Positions 29,186 to 40,286 of a DNA stretch of 64,000 bases are shown here, in pieces. Both the position numbers and the translations under genes were made by a program. Location: the NCBI GenBank assembly GCA_027625915.1, contig JANTQA010000057.1:62001-126000 (forward strand), read 5' to 3'. The notes under the pieces are model-generated. The model was not told the DNA's origin. It saw nothing but the letters and a program-made list of their open reading frames with translations, and ran no database searches. The DNA is from Anaeramoeba flamelloides. Taxonomy: Eukaryota; Metamonada; Anaeramoebidae. How positions within the stretch are numbered: the stretch's first letter is position 1; each line of letters starts with the position of its first letter.

Positions 29186-29205
29186 AAAAATCAACAAAAT
29201 TAATT
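24120..29205. other. Intergenic, one possible coding remnant
   Basis: About 5.1 kb of A/T-rich DNA. Apart from a decayed minus-strand coding-like stretch (26676-26955) I see no gene or recognisable element. An A-tract of about 27 bases (about 29157-29184) lies immediately before the start of the winged-helix gene. Confidence 0.5.
26676..26955 (-). pseudogene. Possible decayed coding fragment, unknown family
   Basis: One minus-strand frame stays open for about 93 codons except for a single TAG near the middle, and reads as ordinary protein: ETFFQCYNGNSLSLIQNKLD before the stop, IDSWNNEKEIKEKERIITKY and ENETLKNKSLLCKELSINVK after it. The mixed amino-acid composition is unlike the surrounding Lys/Phe/Ile-only noise. 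It may be a fragment of a retroelement polyprotein or a dead gene. No family is recognised and no intact start exists. Confidence 0.3.
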
Positions 29206-29663
29206 ATGGAATTTATTCAGCCGTTACCAAAAAGTCCAATTACCTTAGACTTTTATGGTCTATATTATTCGTTTGCAAATTTTTTGTATTCAATTTATTC
29301 TGATAATGATACTATCGATCCAATGCAAGCGTTGATGAAATTTAAAAACACACTCCCTAAAAGTTTTTTGAATCGGCAAATGGATCACGAATTCTTTTTA
29401 ATAATCCAAATCTTCATTCAAACAGGCTTGCTGTCTAACGAAAACTCTGAACCAAACAAACCTGAAACGTTACAATTGTCTCCTAACTGGAGGCCGATCA
29501 TCGACCACATAGCAAATTCTGTCAGGAACTATAACAAAGCTGGGAGGCAGTATGCCCCAAAAACAAAAGAAATTCAAATTGGAGAGAATCGCCAATGCAG
29601 AACAATTGCAATGCTTGGTCAATTAGTATTAAACGAACTACGGAATGGTATGAAATAATTTAC

Positions 29664-29705
<42 letters not shown>

Positions 29706-32700
29706 TTTTCTTTGAACTTACAAAAAGTGAACTTGAGTTTTGCTCTTAAATTCAATTTTATTTTAATTTAAAATCCTTACAAATTCAAAAAATTGTTCAA
29801 ACGTTCTTTGTGGTTCGATTTCGATTTTCAAAAATTTTTTTAACTCGGCTTTAAATAAAGAATTTTGTTTTGGTAAGTCCCAAGAAACTTGACAAAATGT
29901 TCATTGAATGGTTTGGATCGTTGGGTTCTCGAATTTGTAAAAAGGAAATTGAACTCAAAAAAATTTTTACATTATTTTGGATTTAAAGCTTTGGTTATTT
30001 AAAAAAAGTAAAAAGTCCTAAAAAGTGAAAACCAAACCTTTTGATTCGCTCTCTTAACTGTTCTGAGGAAAACACTTTTTAAAACTTTTGATTTACTCGT
30101 TTTTGAAAACGACTACACCAAAAAATTGCTTTATTTATTTATTATTGTAAAAACTCTCTGGTGAAGTAACATGTGTTCTAAACAAAAGAAATCAAAATCT
30201 CAGAACGGAAAAATTGGATAAGATGAACAATAGTACATTATAAAATTCTTTTTATTTTGTCCAAAACAGTTTCAGTTTGATAATACCAAAAAGATCGAAG
30301 AAACAATTTATAAACTTGCATGAACCCAAATCAAGCAATCTTTCAAAAAAAAAAAAAAAAAAAAAGCCATAATCTTAAGAATTATGTTCTCAAGTGGAAA
30401 CGAGGAAATAATGTTTAAAAACACTCTTGAAAGAGTTTCATAATCTCAGTTAAATTTACACACTGAGAATTTCTTTTACAAAAAAAAAATTGAAAATTTT
30501 CACAATTCCATCAATTTTCACATATTTCACCTTTCTTCGATCGAAACCAAAATTTTAATTTTACATATTTCACAATTCCCATTTCAAATCTATAAAACAC
30601 AAAATAATTCCTCAAGTTATTCTAAATATTGTTTTTAGTTACTTTTACGAATTTGAAATGTTTTAAATTTTGAACTTGTACTTTTAAATCCCTTCAAAAC
30701 CTTTGTTTTTTGAAAATTTTCCATCAAAGATCTATTTGAATAATTTTTTTTTTTTTGAATTTCGAAACTAGTATTTTTTTTTGTCCAATTTCTTTGGAAT
30801 GAAAATTCTTTTTGAGAAGTGATAGTAAAATAACACAATCTTTTTTTTTTATTTTGAAACAGGAAATTAAAAAAAACCTAGGCACTCTACGACACGACTC
30901 TTTGTTTGTATTGTTATTATGCCTAATAATTTTTTAATATTCTTGACCTTTCCAACCAGAGCTATTTATTAGAGGTTTTGATGATAACATGCTTATATCA
31001 AAATAAAGTTACAAAAATCGCGATAATTTCCATCAAATCGCGATAGTATCAGAAAATCGCGATATTCAATATTATCGCGATAATATAACAAATCGCAATA
31101 TTCTAACAAATCGCGATAAATGCCAAAATATCGCAATTAAAAAGTAATCGCGATAAAATAGTTGATGGGTTTTTGTTTTAATCCAGCAATATTTTAACAA
31201 AAAAATTTTTTTGATCAAAAAATAGATTAGGTGAAAAAAAGTCATTCTTTGAAAAAACAACAAAAAAGATACTTGATTGGATCAAATATCAGATCAAAGA
31301 GTTTTATTGTGTTTTCATTTTATTTGGTTGACAAACCTATCGATCCTTTAAGATCAACAACAATAAGAAATAAAGAGAAATTAATATTTTTTCAGTTAAT
31401 CGTGGTGTTGTAAATTAAGTTGAATAAAAGACCTTCTAAAACAACCAACCCTTTATCTGTTCTTTAAAGAATGTGTTCTTGGGTTAAAACATTTTCAATA
31501 TTCTCGGAAAGCTAAAAGGGGTCGGTAAACTTTTCAAAAGCTTTCACAACATCCTTGCCAGATGATCACCTATTATTAAGATTTTTTATAGATTTGTCTT
31601 CTTGTTCTTTTTCTTCTTTGAGCATCTTTGTATTGGACAGAAAACACAATTATAGCTTAGGGGCTATTGTTTGATCGATCACCATAAGAAGGAAAATTAT
31701 TCTTTATTCTTTTTTGCTATTTAAAATTGTGAAGGTAACAACTCGATTGTAAGAAAACACATCTATTTTATATTCAAGTGTATTGTTGGAATGGGTAATT
31801 ATTAGTTTGATCATAAAATTTGTTTGAGATTTTATATTTTGTTAAAAAAAAAAATGAAAAGAAAAAAATTTTGCATTTCTACTACAAACCAAACTCATTC
31901 CCTTTCTAAAAGTTTTTCTGTCTTTCAAAAGTTTCAAACACTTGAAGACAGTTCACAACCCTTACAAACACTTTCTAAAATTTATTAAAGGGGAAAGTGT
32001 TGTAAAAGTCAAGAGATTTTTTTAAGATGATTTCATAAAAATAATTTTTCATTTTTTCGCGATAATGTGAATATCGCGATTTTTTAATACTATCGCGATT
32101 TTTTTGTTAATATCATGATAATATATGTTATCATCAAAACCTCTATTATTAAGTTTTCTCTAAATTGATTAAGATTCGCATCTAGTAGTTCTAAATTTTC
32201 TACTTTCCAGTTATTATTTTTGTTGTCTTTTTTTGAAAATTTTAAATTTTTTGATGTGTTAAAAACCAATAATTTCTAAAAATAACACAATCTTAACCCA
32301 ACACTCTCCGAGGTAGACACGTAGTACTTTAAACAATTAAAGTTGAATTAGAAAAAGTAAGACCAAAAAATTTTTTTATTAATACAACACTAAAAATAGG
32401 TCTATTGTGGGATGTTATCTATTTTCTAGATATTTTTGAAACTTTTTTTACAATGAACATGTTAACAAAATTTCGAATTTGAACAATTCACAACAAATAT
32501 AAACCCCATTACAAAAATTTGGACACCCAAAATCGAAAATAGGCAAAAAAAACCCTCAATTTATTATATTTTTCCAAACTTAATATAAAACAACATTTAA
32601 TTAACCTAGTATTAATGTTTTTATAAGTAATCATTTTCATCCAAATCAAAGAAAAAAATTTAAAACGAAAAAAAAAAAACAGGTGTGTCCAAAATAATGA

Positions 32701-35700
32701 AACAAGCTGGAACAAAAAAGGTATTGGTAAATTTGATGAAATTTCACCAACAATTGTTGATCGATCAAATGATAAGATACCATCGAACAATTGTATGTGA
32801 TTTTTCAATTTAACTAAACTCAACACTAACCTTCTATCAACCAATGAGAAAAAATTTCCTGATCTAAACTAAACACATTACGTAACTGGAATAAAGAAAG
32901 TGAAAACAAAACCAAAAAGACAAAAAATGAAATAGTTTGTAAAATCAAAATTATTTTCAAATTGAATGTAAAGTGGAGTATTGTTATTCTTTCAACTCTA
33001 AAAACTGTGTCCAAATTTTTGGGATTTAGTTTATTTACAAACTGCCAGAACTAAACCAATAAATATTTAATCTTTTTTCATCTAAAAACAATAACTTTCT
33101 AAAATTTTGATAAAAAAAAAGGTGCCGATTCTCGTGAAAAGATTTCTGAAAAAACCGGGTTTGCACGGCAACGTATTTGCACAGTTCTTTCTGTTTTCAA
33201 AGCGCTTGGTGTTGTCAAAGAATTTGGGACGCGTAGAAAATTACGTATTGAATTAAATCGAGTTCAAGAACGTTTTTTACCACAATGTAATTCTCGTTTG
33301 CTTGAACTTAACAAATTAAAGAATGAGAAAAAGAAAATTGCAAAGGAAACGTTTGAAATGTTTGAAAAATTGAAAGAGAACAGAAAAGTCTTCGAAAGCC
33401 AGGAACAAATTTCAAATTATCAAGAAATAATCAAAAAAATTGTTGGCACTTTTGAGATTAATGAACCACAGTTTTATGATTACAATTCGAAAAATAATTT
33501 CATTTTAGATCCAAATTCCAAAGTACTTCCCAAATATAACCAGCCTTCTGAATTGGATCGAATTAAAAATAAAAGAAATTCAGATCAAATGACTTCAAAT
33601 GATTCACATTCTAACGATAAGGCTTCATCAAAACCAAGGAAAATATATTTAATAAAAACAAAAAAAAAAAAATATAAATTAATTATTGGTAATAATAGGA
33701 ATAGAACGGACAGCATCAATGCTAACAGTGCTAATCATTATCAAAATAATTTTAATTATAATATTCTCAGACAAAATCATACAAACCATAATAATATTTT
33801 TAATCAAAATAATAATGTTAATAACAGCAACAGCGGCGATAGTGGCAACAACAACAATAATAATCATAATAATAATAATAATAATGGAATTGGTAAAATT
33901 AAAATTAAATTACCAAAAAATGAAAAGATTAGAAATATTCAAAACATTAAAAGAACAAAACTTACCGAAAACGAGAATCTAAAAAACGATAATAATTCTA
34001 AAAATGAAGTAACACCTTTGCAAACTTTAAATTCCAAAAAAGAAGATAACGCTTTCTTAAAATCCCAAATGGATCAAAAACATCCATTGTATTTAAATTT
34101 AAATAATATTAATAAAAGCAATATCAACAACAACAACACCACCAATAATAATAGTAGTAACAGTAACAGTAACAATAACAATAATAAACAATTGAATGAA
34201 AAAAAAGCAATGAATATTCGAATGAATCTGCCAAATGGAAGTAAAACCACCAATTTAAAAGATATCCCAGACAATAAATTTGATGACTTTTTGAAAACTG
34301 CGTTAGAAAACTTTTCAGATATTTCTAAATCACTACAAATTCCATCAGGCAAAAATAAAATTATAATAGAAGGTAAACAAAAATTAATATTTTTTTTTTT
34401 AAAATTTACTATTAAAACCATTCTTCAAAATCATTACACGCTTATTTTTAAAGCTATTAAATATTCGCTTCTAAATATTTATTTAATTTTTCTGATTAAA
34501 ATTTTACTTATTTACTTCTGAATATCATTGAAATTAACACTTTTTTATTTGTCGGAAAGCATGGGTAATTAAAATATTAAGGGGGTTATTCACAAAAAAA
34601 TTAAATCCACTGAAAATTAATATAATTTTTTTTCTTTAGAATACCTGCCTCATTTATTTTAATTTCAAATTTAAGTGAAAGAGTAGTTTGAATAATACTA
34701 ATTTTTTAAAAATAGTTTTTTATAATATTCAGATTTTTTTACGACTGTTTTTGATTTTTCATATCTTATTAAAAACTCTAAAAAGGTTTTTTTTTTGAAA
34801 TTTTGAAAGGAGTGAAATTAATTTCATCCTAAAGACGTTATTTTTTTTTTTTAATTTTAAAGAATAAAAAAAAAACATCCATTAGCTTTTCCAAAATTTA
34901 AAAGAATTTTGGAAAAGTGCCATTAGGCTTTCTTGAGTTTTCTGTTTATTTGTAAAATCAATCGATTTTTGTTAGGTTTTTTTTACTTTAGAAATAAACC
35001 GAAAATTTTAATAAATTTTCTGTTTATTTCTAAAGTAAAAAAAAACCTAGAACACTTCAAAATAAAATAGAAAACCTTAAAAAAACCTAGAACACTTCAC
35101 AAATAAATAGAAAACTCAAAAAAACCTAGAACACTAAACATATAAAACATAAAACCTCAAGAAAACCACTGTTAGGTTTTTTTTAATTTAAAAGAATTGA
35201 GTAAAATCTTAGATTTTGCTCTATTCTTTGAAATTCTGGAAAAGCGCCGTTAGGTTTTTTTTACTTTTTGAAATGTAAAGAAAATTTATTTAATTTTCTT
35301 TATATTCCAAAAATTAAAAAAAACCTAGGCACTCTACGGCACTTGACGAAACTTGACGGTACTCTACTGTACTCTACGAGTGGTTGTTTATTTATATTAT
35401 TATTATATCTAATAATTTTTAAATATTCTTGACCTTTCCAACCAGAACTATTTATTAACAAGTTTTCTCTAAAATTGATTTTGATTCATCTCTAATAATT
35501 TTAAGTTTTCTATTTTCCAATTAATATTTTCATTTTTTTTTTATTGGAAAATTTTAATTTGTTTGAAATATATGCAGAACTCCAGAATTTCTAATTTCTT
35601 TTTGAGTTTCAATCTTCTTTTATAAATCGAAATTCTGACTTGGTCAATTTTTGCTTCAGTTTTATAAATTATTCTTAGAGGATGTGGATTATTTTTCAAA

Positions 35701-37343
35701 ATTTTTGTGGCTTTTTTTATTTATCCAAGCATTGATTAAGCTAAAGTCTTTTTGATTCAGATTAAAATATAACCAATCCATATAATAATTGGATAATATG
35801 TATTGATTTATACATTTTTAATTTTACTCCGTTAGTTTATTTTTTTTTGGTTAAAAATCATTTTCATTTTTTTAAAACGATCTTTTAACTTTTTTGAAGT
35901 TTTTTTTGGAAATGTTTCTCTTTATTAAGACAAATTCACAAATATTTTATTTGTTGAGTAACTGGTTTGATTTTAGTATTTTATCAATATTCGGGATTTC
36001 TTCCAAATTCATGGATAATTTTATAAATTATTTTTAACTTTTTTGTCAATTTCTGGAATAGGGCCTTCCGTTATTCAAATTAATTTATATGCAAATATTT
36101 GCATATGATGAACTTAATCTTTTATTTTTTCTCTTAAAAAATGGCTGATAAATCCAAACATCAAAAGAAAAAGGGCGATCTCGTTGATAAACTCCTACCC
36201 CTTCCTTTTTTTTATATAATACTTTACAAACCAAATTTTGATTTTTTCCTTTTGAATATATTTATTCGGGTGTGTAATGAACTAATATATGGCTAATTGC
36301 ATCAAAGTATTTTTTGATATCGATTGTGACAACAAAAAATTCTAAATTTTGATACTCAATTTCTGATTTTTTCTAATCCAAATAATAAATTTAGCACCGC
36401 AATTCTAGTATCTAATTTTTTTTGAAACCAAATTGAGAATTTGATACTAAACTATATTTCCAAAATTGTGGCTCACTCGGGATAATAAATTGAAAAAAAA
36501 ATCGAAAAAACTGTTTTTAAATGTTTAATAACAAAAATTAAATCCTTATTCATTTTTATTTATTTGTTTGTTTGTTCATTTATTTGCTGTATAGAAATAA
36601 AGAAAGAAGAAGGGGATCGAGCATCACCAAACTTAAGTCTCTCCATAAGTCCATTTTATAATTTGAATAGCAATTATTTTAGATATGTAAAAACGCCAAA
36701 TATGACAACACCAAATTTATCAACTCCCAATTTAACAACACCAAATTTAACAACACCAAATTTAACAACGCCGAATTTAACAACGCCAAATTTAACAACA
36801 CCAAATTTAACTTTAAATCACAATTTTAATATCACACCAAGTTTGAATCCAAACTCCTCACAATTTCCCACAAATCCAAATTCGAAGGAGAGGTTAAGTT
36901 CCCCACCAATTTTCCAAAGTATAAGCCCCTTTATGTTTATGGAGTCATCTGGCCTGACTCCTCCTTATCCATCAATGAAATTAGGTGTTCCGCCAACCAC
37001 GTCACCATATTATTATTTATCACCACCTCCATTATTTACAAAGCCTAATTTAAATACTAATACCAAAATTCCAAACCAGTCAAAAGTTGCCACTACAAAT
37101 ACTGCAAATACTCAGAATAATATATCATCTTCTGACCAGAATAAATTTGAATTCCCAAAACAAACACAAAATCAATCAATACCAAACCAAATACAAAATC
37201 CAATGACTGAAACCACTAACCAGCCAAATACTATTTCAAAAGTAAATAAAGATCACCCTGCGCAACCACAATTTAAAACACCTTTTTTCCAAAAAAGAGG
37301 TGTTTCAGATATAAAGAAATTTTTTGGTTTTGGTTTTAAATAA
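29206..37343 (+). CDS. Tandem winged-helix protein, E2F/DP-like, three exons
   Basis: Exons 29206..29647, 33122..34372 and 36595..37343 join with matching phases (G|GT, then G|AA) into an 813-residue protein. Residues ~15-110 look like a first winged helix, with helix RQMDHEFFLIIQIFIQTGLL. Residues ~128-200 form a second: RTIAMLGQLVLNELRNG spliced to ADSREKISEKTGFARQRI and CTVLSVFKALGVV, then a basic wing GTRRKLRIEL. The RQRI-x3-LSVFKALG segment aligns by eye with the RRIYDITNVLEGIG helix of E2F/DP factors, but key residues differ, so membership is tentative. A charged helical stretch and an Asn-rich linker follow. Exon 3 encodes TPNLT repeats, Pro-rich segments and the end FQKRGVSDIKKFFGFGF, which could be a short docking motif. 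No ATG opens exons 2 or 3 in frame, supporting the join. Alternatively exon 1 alone is a 150-residue protein. Confidence 0.6.
30430..30838 (+). repeat. Dispersed repeat A, copy 1
   Basis: About 410 bases matching 55138-55556 in the same orientation at an estimated 80% or better. Landmarks: CACTGAGAATTTCTT, TTTCACCTTTCTTCGATCGA, ACACAAAATAATTCCTCAAG, TATTGTTTTTAGTT, and TTGTCCAATTTCTTTGGAAT. Both copies lie inside introns. No conserved ORF. Confidence 0.85.
30855..30971 (+). repeat. Split repeat, left half (host of TCGCGA element)
   Basis: Matches the continuous sequence at about 35308-35455: AAAAAAAACCTAGGCACTCT, then TATTATGCCTAATAATTTTT and TTCTTGACCTTTCCAACCAG. It is interrupted at 30972 and resumes at 32144. 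Confidence 0.85.
30972..32143. mobile_element. 1.17-kb non-autonomous DNA element with TCGCGA clusters
   Basis: Perfect 19-bp terminal inverted repeats, GAGGTTTTGATGATAACAT at the left and its complement at 32125-32143. A TATTA-like duplication flanks it. Subterminally there are about eight copies of (A/T)TCGCGAT or one-base variants at 31018-31160 and four at 32055-32120. The element interrupts a repeat whose uninterrupted copy lies at 35.3-35.6 kb. The interior has no convincing ORF; a 60-codon open stretch (31231-31413) looks accidental. It is probably mobilised in trans. The terminal sequence does not match a superfamily I recognise. Confidence 0.88.
32144..32240 (+). repeat. Split repeat, right half
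   Basis: Continues the repeat interrupted at 30971: TATTATTAAGTTTTCTCTAA, then ATTGATT..GATTC, TTCTA..TTCCA, corresponding to about 35455-35540 in the uninterrupted copy. Confidence 0.8.
32512..33023. repeat. ~510-bp repeat with TTTGGACAC inverted ends
   Basis: CAAAAATTTGGACAC begins near 32513 and its complement GTGTCCAAATTTTTG ends near 33023. A third, internal related motif GTGTGTCCAAAATAATG lies at about 32687. The GGACAC-type ends resemble those of some Tc1-like elements. The interior has open minus-strand frames of 60-110 codons with no recognisable transposase motif. Boundaries and target duplication are uncertain. Confidence 0.5.
34886..34917. repeat. Perfect 13-bp-arm hairpin
   Basis: CTTTTCCAAAATT and its exact complement separated by six bases, followed by GTGCCATTAGG. 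It is the first unit of the hairpin cluster that runs to about 35330. Confidence 0.8.
34973..35049. repeat. 77-bp hairpin module, variant 1
   Basis: Arms of about 35 bases: TAGGTTTTTTTTACTTTAGA on the left and TCTAAAGTAAAAAAAAACCT at the right, nearly perfectly complementary around a short TAAT-like loop. Followed by three direct copies of an AAAAAACCTAGAACACTT-like unit (35038-35130). Confidence 0.9.
35251..35327. repeat. 77-bp hairpin module, variant 2
   Basis: Same architecture as 34973-35049: TAGGTTTTTTTTACTTTTTG on the left, and a right arm ending AAAAAAAACCTAGGCACTCT. The flanks are also complementary (GCGCCGT before, TACGGCAC after). It continues directly into the uninterrupted copy of the split repeat (to about 35560). 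Confidence 0.88.
35328..35560 (+). repeat. Uninterrupted copy (empty site) of the split repeat
   Basis: Contains CTTGACCTTTCCAACCAG, then AACTATTTATTAACAAGTTT (35446-35465) and TCTCTAAAATTGATTTTGAT with no insertion. It is the pre-insertion counterpart of the 30972-32143 junction. Confidence 0.85.
36087..36106. other. Perfect 20-bp palindrome with two octamer-like sites
   Basis: ATATGCAAATATTTGCATAT is fully self-complementary and holds back-to-back ATGCAAAT octamer sequences. It lies in intron 2 of the winged-helix gene. It could be a dimeric protein-binding site; chance cannot be excluded in A/T-rich DNA. Confidence 0.5.
36697..36810 (+). repeat. 15-bp tandem repeat encoding TPNLT
   Basis: About seven units of ACAACACCAAATTTA encoding T-T-P-N-L, in exon 3 of the winged-helix gene. 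Units differ mainly at silent third positions (ACG for ACA). Confidence 0.92.
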
Positions 37344-40286
37344 TAAATTGTTCTTTGGAAACAATTTGCTTTTGGATTATTATTTGTTGTTATTAGAGCC
37401 TTTGATGATATTATCGAAAATCCTAATAATATCAATAAATTTTGATTTTTATTTGAAATCATAATAATTACACCCTCTCTTATTGCGAATAACTAACACT
37501 TCATCATAAATACCAAAATTGCAATAAGTTGAAGATTATTTTTTTTGAAATAAAAATTGTTTTTCTTTTCACTTCATTTTTTTTTATCATTTATCATTTA
37601 TTTTTTATTTTTTGCAAATTGTTTTAACATTTATTCTAATTTCTTGCTTAGTGTTCAATCTAAAAGTTCATACATTGTAACTAGTTTCAATAAAAAAAAT
37701 ACCCAAGAATAGGTGTTTTTTCAAAAGTTAGGAATTTTGAAAAGGGGTGTATTCGAATCTTAATTATTTTAATAGCTATCTTTTCAAAATTACATAAAAT
37801 TATGATAACTTTGAAAAAAATAATTTATAGAAGATGATTAACTGAAATCCAATAATTGGTTTTGACTAACTTTAATTGTCTGATTTTTATTTTACTTGTA
37901 GTAATGTGTTCCAAGTATAAATTTTGTTTTTTAAAATAAAACTCAGGCTTTCTTCTTGTTGTTTAAACAAAGTGTCTAATTCGTTATCCAAACGTATATC
38001 CATGTTCAAATCAATTTTAAAGTAAACTCCTGATCTGTTTATCGAAAATATTAAATGAGGAAAGAAATTTGTAAAAATTTCGAATTTACATTTTTTTGAA
38101 TTTTTTTGTTTTTTTGATTAAAATTTTATCTAAAAATTAACTCGATTTTTTGAGATAAATTTTGCAATTTGATCCTTCATTTTTAGGATTTCTTGTTAAA
38201 TAATAGAACTTTTTGTAAACAGGACAGCATTTGGTGGGGTTTTATTGTTGGTTTCTTTTATTGGATGATGTATAGGTCTTCTATAACAAAAAAGTTTGCT
38301 TTTAATTGTGAAAAACGATAAAATTTTTCCGCAGCATTGTTTTAATAACAGTAAATTCAAATTTTGATCTTTTTATTATGTAATTCAGATTATTGCTTTT
38401 ATTGGTAATTCTACACAATCATTTTTTATAATTTAGATTTTAAATTGAAAAGGTGGCACATAAAAATATCGATTAATGTATTTTTTTATTCAATTTTCAG
38501 TAATTATTTTTTTTCAAGAGAAATTTAATAACAGATCTGAATATTTACTTAAAGTTTATTGTATGTGTTTTTGATCATTTAATTGTTAAACGGTCTTGAG
38601 ATAAAGAAGGTCCTAATTTAATTTTGATCAAGGGTTTGTATAGAGACAATGTCTATTTTGTGCTTTAATAAAATTCAAGAAAATAATTTATTGGGAAAAA
38701 GACATTTTATGGTGAATTTACATAAAAAATTTTACTCCAAATAAATGCAAAATAAAAAGATCAAAGAAATTTGAAAAAGTCATCAAGCATTTACAATGGG
38801 TTTACTTAAAATAATAAAACCCCCATACAAAAGGAGTCGATATCTTAATTTTTTCACTGAATTTTAGACACTTCGAAATGGAAATTTGAGAAAATTTCCA
38901 CTCAAATTTGACAATCAAATAAAAATTGAAAATAGTTCAAAAAAACTCAAATAACAAATGAAAATGGTTAGAGTGTCATACCATATGTTAAATTTGAAAA
39001 GGGCACTTCTCACTTAAAAAAAATTGTAAGATCTTCATTACTCTATTTGAAAAAAGTTCCAATTGTACAAAAAAAAAATATTTATTAAAAATCAAAAAAA
39101 ACTCTAAACTAACACTCAAAAAGACCAAAAAAAAGAACACAACAAACAAGTAACTTAAAATGAAAAACCTAGATCTAATATAAAATTAATAGTCAAAATC
39201 CCAAATAGGGATTCAAAAAAAAAATTTCAAAAAAATTAAAAATTAAGCAAACCAAAAAAAACAAAAATTCTAAAAATTGGAGAAAAATAACTTTTATTTA
39301 TTTATTGATTAAAGTTCTGTGATTAGATTTTTAGATAGAACTTTTAAAACAAGTATTCTGAAAAAAAATTAAAAAGAGAAAAAGTTTGAAGAAAATTTTT
39401 GTAGTTACTTTTTGTTATTGAAATTTAATCTGATATGGAAAAATTTGAATAGTTGGTATTTGGGAATAAAATTAATTGAGATATTATGTTTTTGACTTTG
39501 TTTGTGGAATTTGTTAAAAAATCTTACCATTATTGTAAGATAAAAATATATAAAATAAAATTAATCCAATAAATTTACGTTTTTTTTTCACAAATTTGAT
39601 TCAAAATATAAACTATTTTTTCTTCTTTAAACTCGCTTTTCTTTTACACTTAAATAGCAATTGTGCTCTACTTTCAAGGCGTTAAATCACAAGATTTTAT
39701 ATGTGAACAAAGAAATAAACGATCACTAAAAAATTAGTCTACTTTATAACCATAAAAATATTCTCATAAAAAAAAATAATAAACTTTCCGACAAACAAGA
39801 AAAAAATACAATATTCAATATGGTGTTGCTTAAGTGTCCGACTGTTAAATGATTAAAATTGAGTTTCAAATTTTTTATAATGTTCCTCAAACTTTGTGAA
39901 AAGTGCCGAAAAAATAATTTAGAATTTAATTTTGTAAACAAAAAATTTTAAAATATCGTATTGAGGAGAATCAGGAGTTTCTAAGTGAATGAGTTACCAT
40001 TTCAAAACTACTTGATGTTAAATCTGTTTTCGTATAGTAACAAGTAAAAACTAACCAAAAAATCACACTTCTAAAGAATTAAAAATCCAACCAAAATCCC
40101 CAATTCTAAAAGATGGAAATTTATAATTTAAGCTTTTTGAACATTATTAAAAATTTGAAATGTTACATGATTTTTATAAATCTGTTTTTTTGGAAAGCTG
40201 ATTGAAAATTTTGTATAATTTATTTTGAAACAAATAGTACACTTTAATCATCTATACATAATTGAAAATTTTGGAATATTCCTGTA

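Larger units (their letters stand above)
29648..33121 (+). other. Intron 1 of winged-helix gene, packed with elements
   Basis: About 3.5 kb, donor G|GTATGA and acceptor AAAAAG|GT. It begins near an A-tract of about 38 bases (29664-29701) and contains dispersed repeat A, a split foldback repeat, the 1.17-kb TCGCGA element and a ~510-bp repeat with TTTGGACAC ends. The exon boundaries are inferred from phase match and domain continuity, not from transcripts. Confidence 0.6.
34373..36594 (+). other. Intron 2 of winged-helix gene
   Basis: About 2.2 kb; donor AGAAG|GTAAAC, acceptor GCTGTATAG|AA. It contains the hairpin-module cluster, the uninterrupted copy of the split repeat, and a perfect 20-bp palindrome. 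Phase match (one base plus two) supports the intron. Confidence 0.65.

Noticed and set aside
29664-29701. A-tract of about 38 bases just after the exon 1 frame, suggesting a retroposed gene ending at 29658
   Set aside because: A donor GTATGA at 29648 joins in phase to exon 2 and completes a winged-helix segment, which explains the frame better. The A-tract alone is not diagnostic in this A-rich DNA.
31231-31413. 60-codon open frame inside the TCGCGA element
   Set aside because: Too short for a transposase and without motif; length is expected by chance.
36142-36297. 51-codon ORF starting MADKSKHQKKKGD in intron 2 of the winged-helix gene
   Set aside because: Short, quickly becomes Phe/Ile/Leu/Tyr noise, and has no second copy or known match.
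38058-38215. Partial resemblance to an arm of the 21-22 kb foldback (GATCCTTCATTTTTA, AATAATAGAACTTT)
   Set aside because: The match is short and patchy and could reflect shared A/T composition; not listed as a repeat copy.
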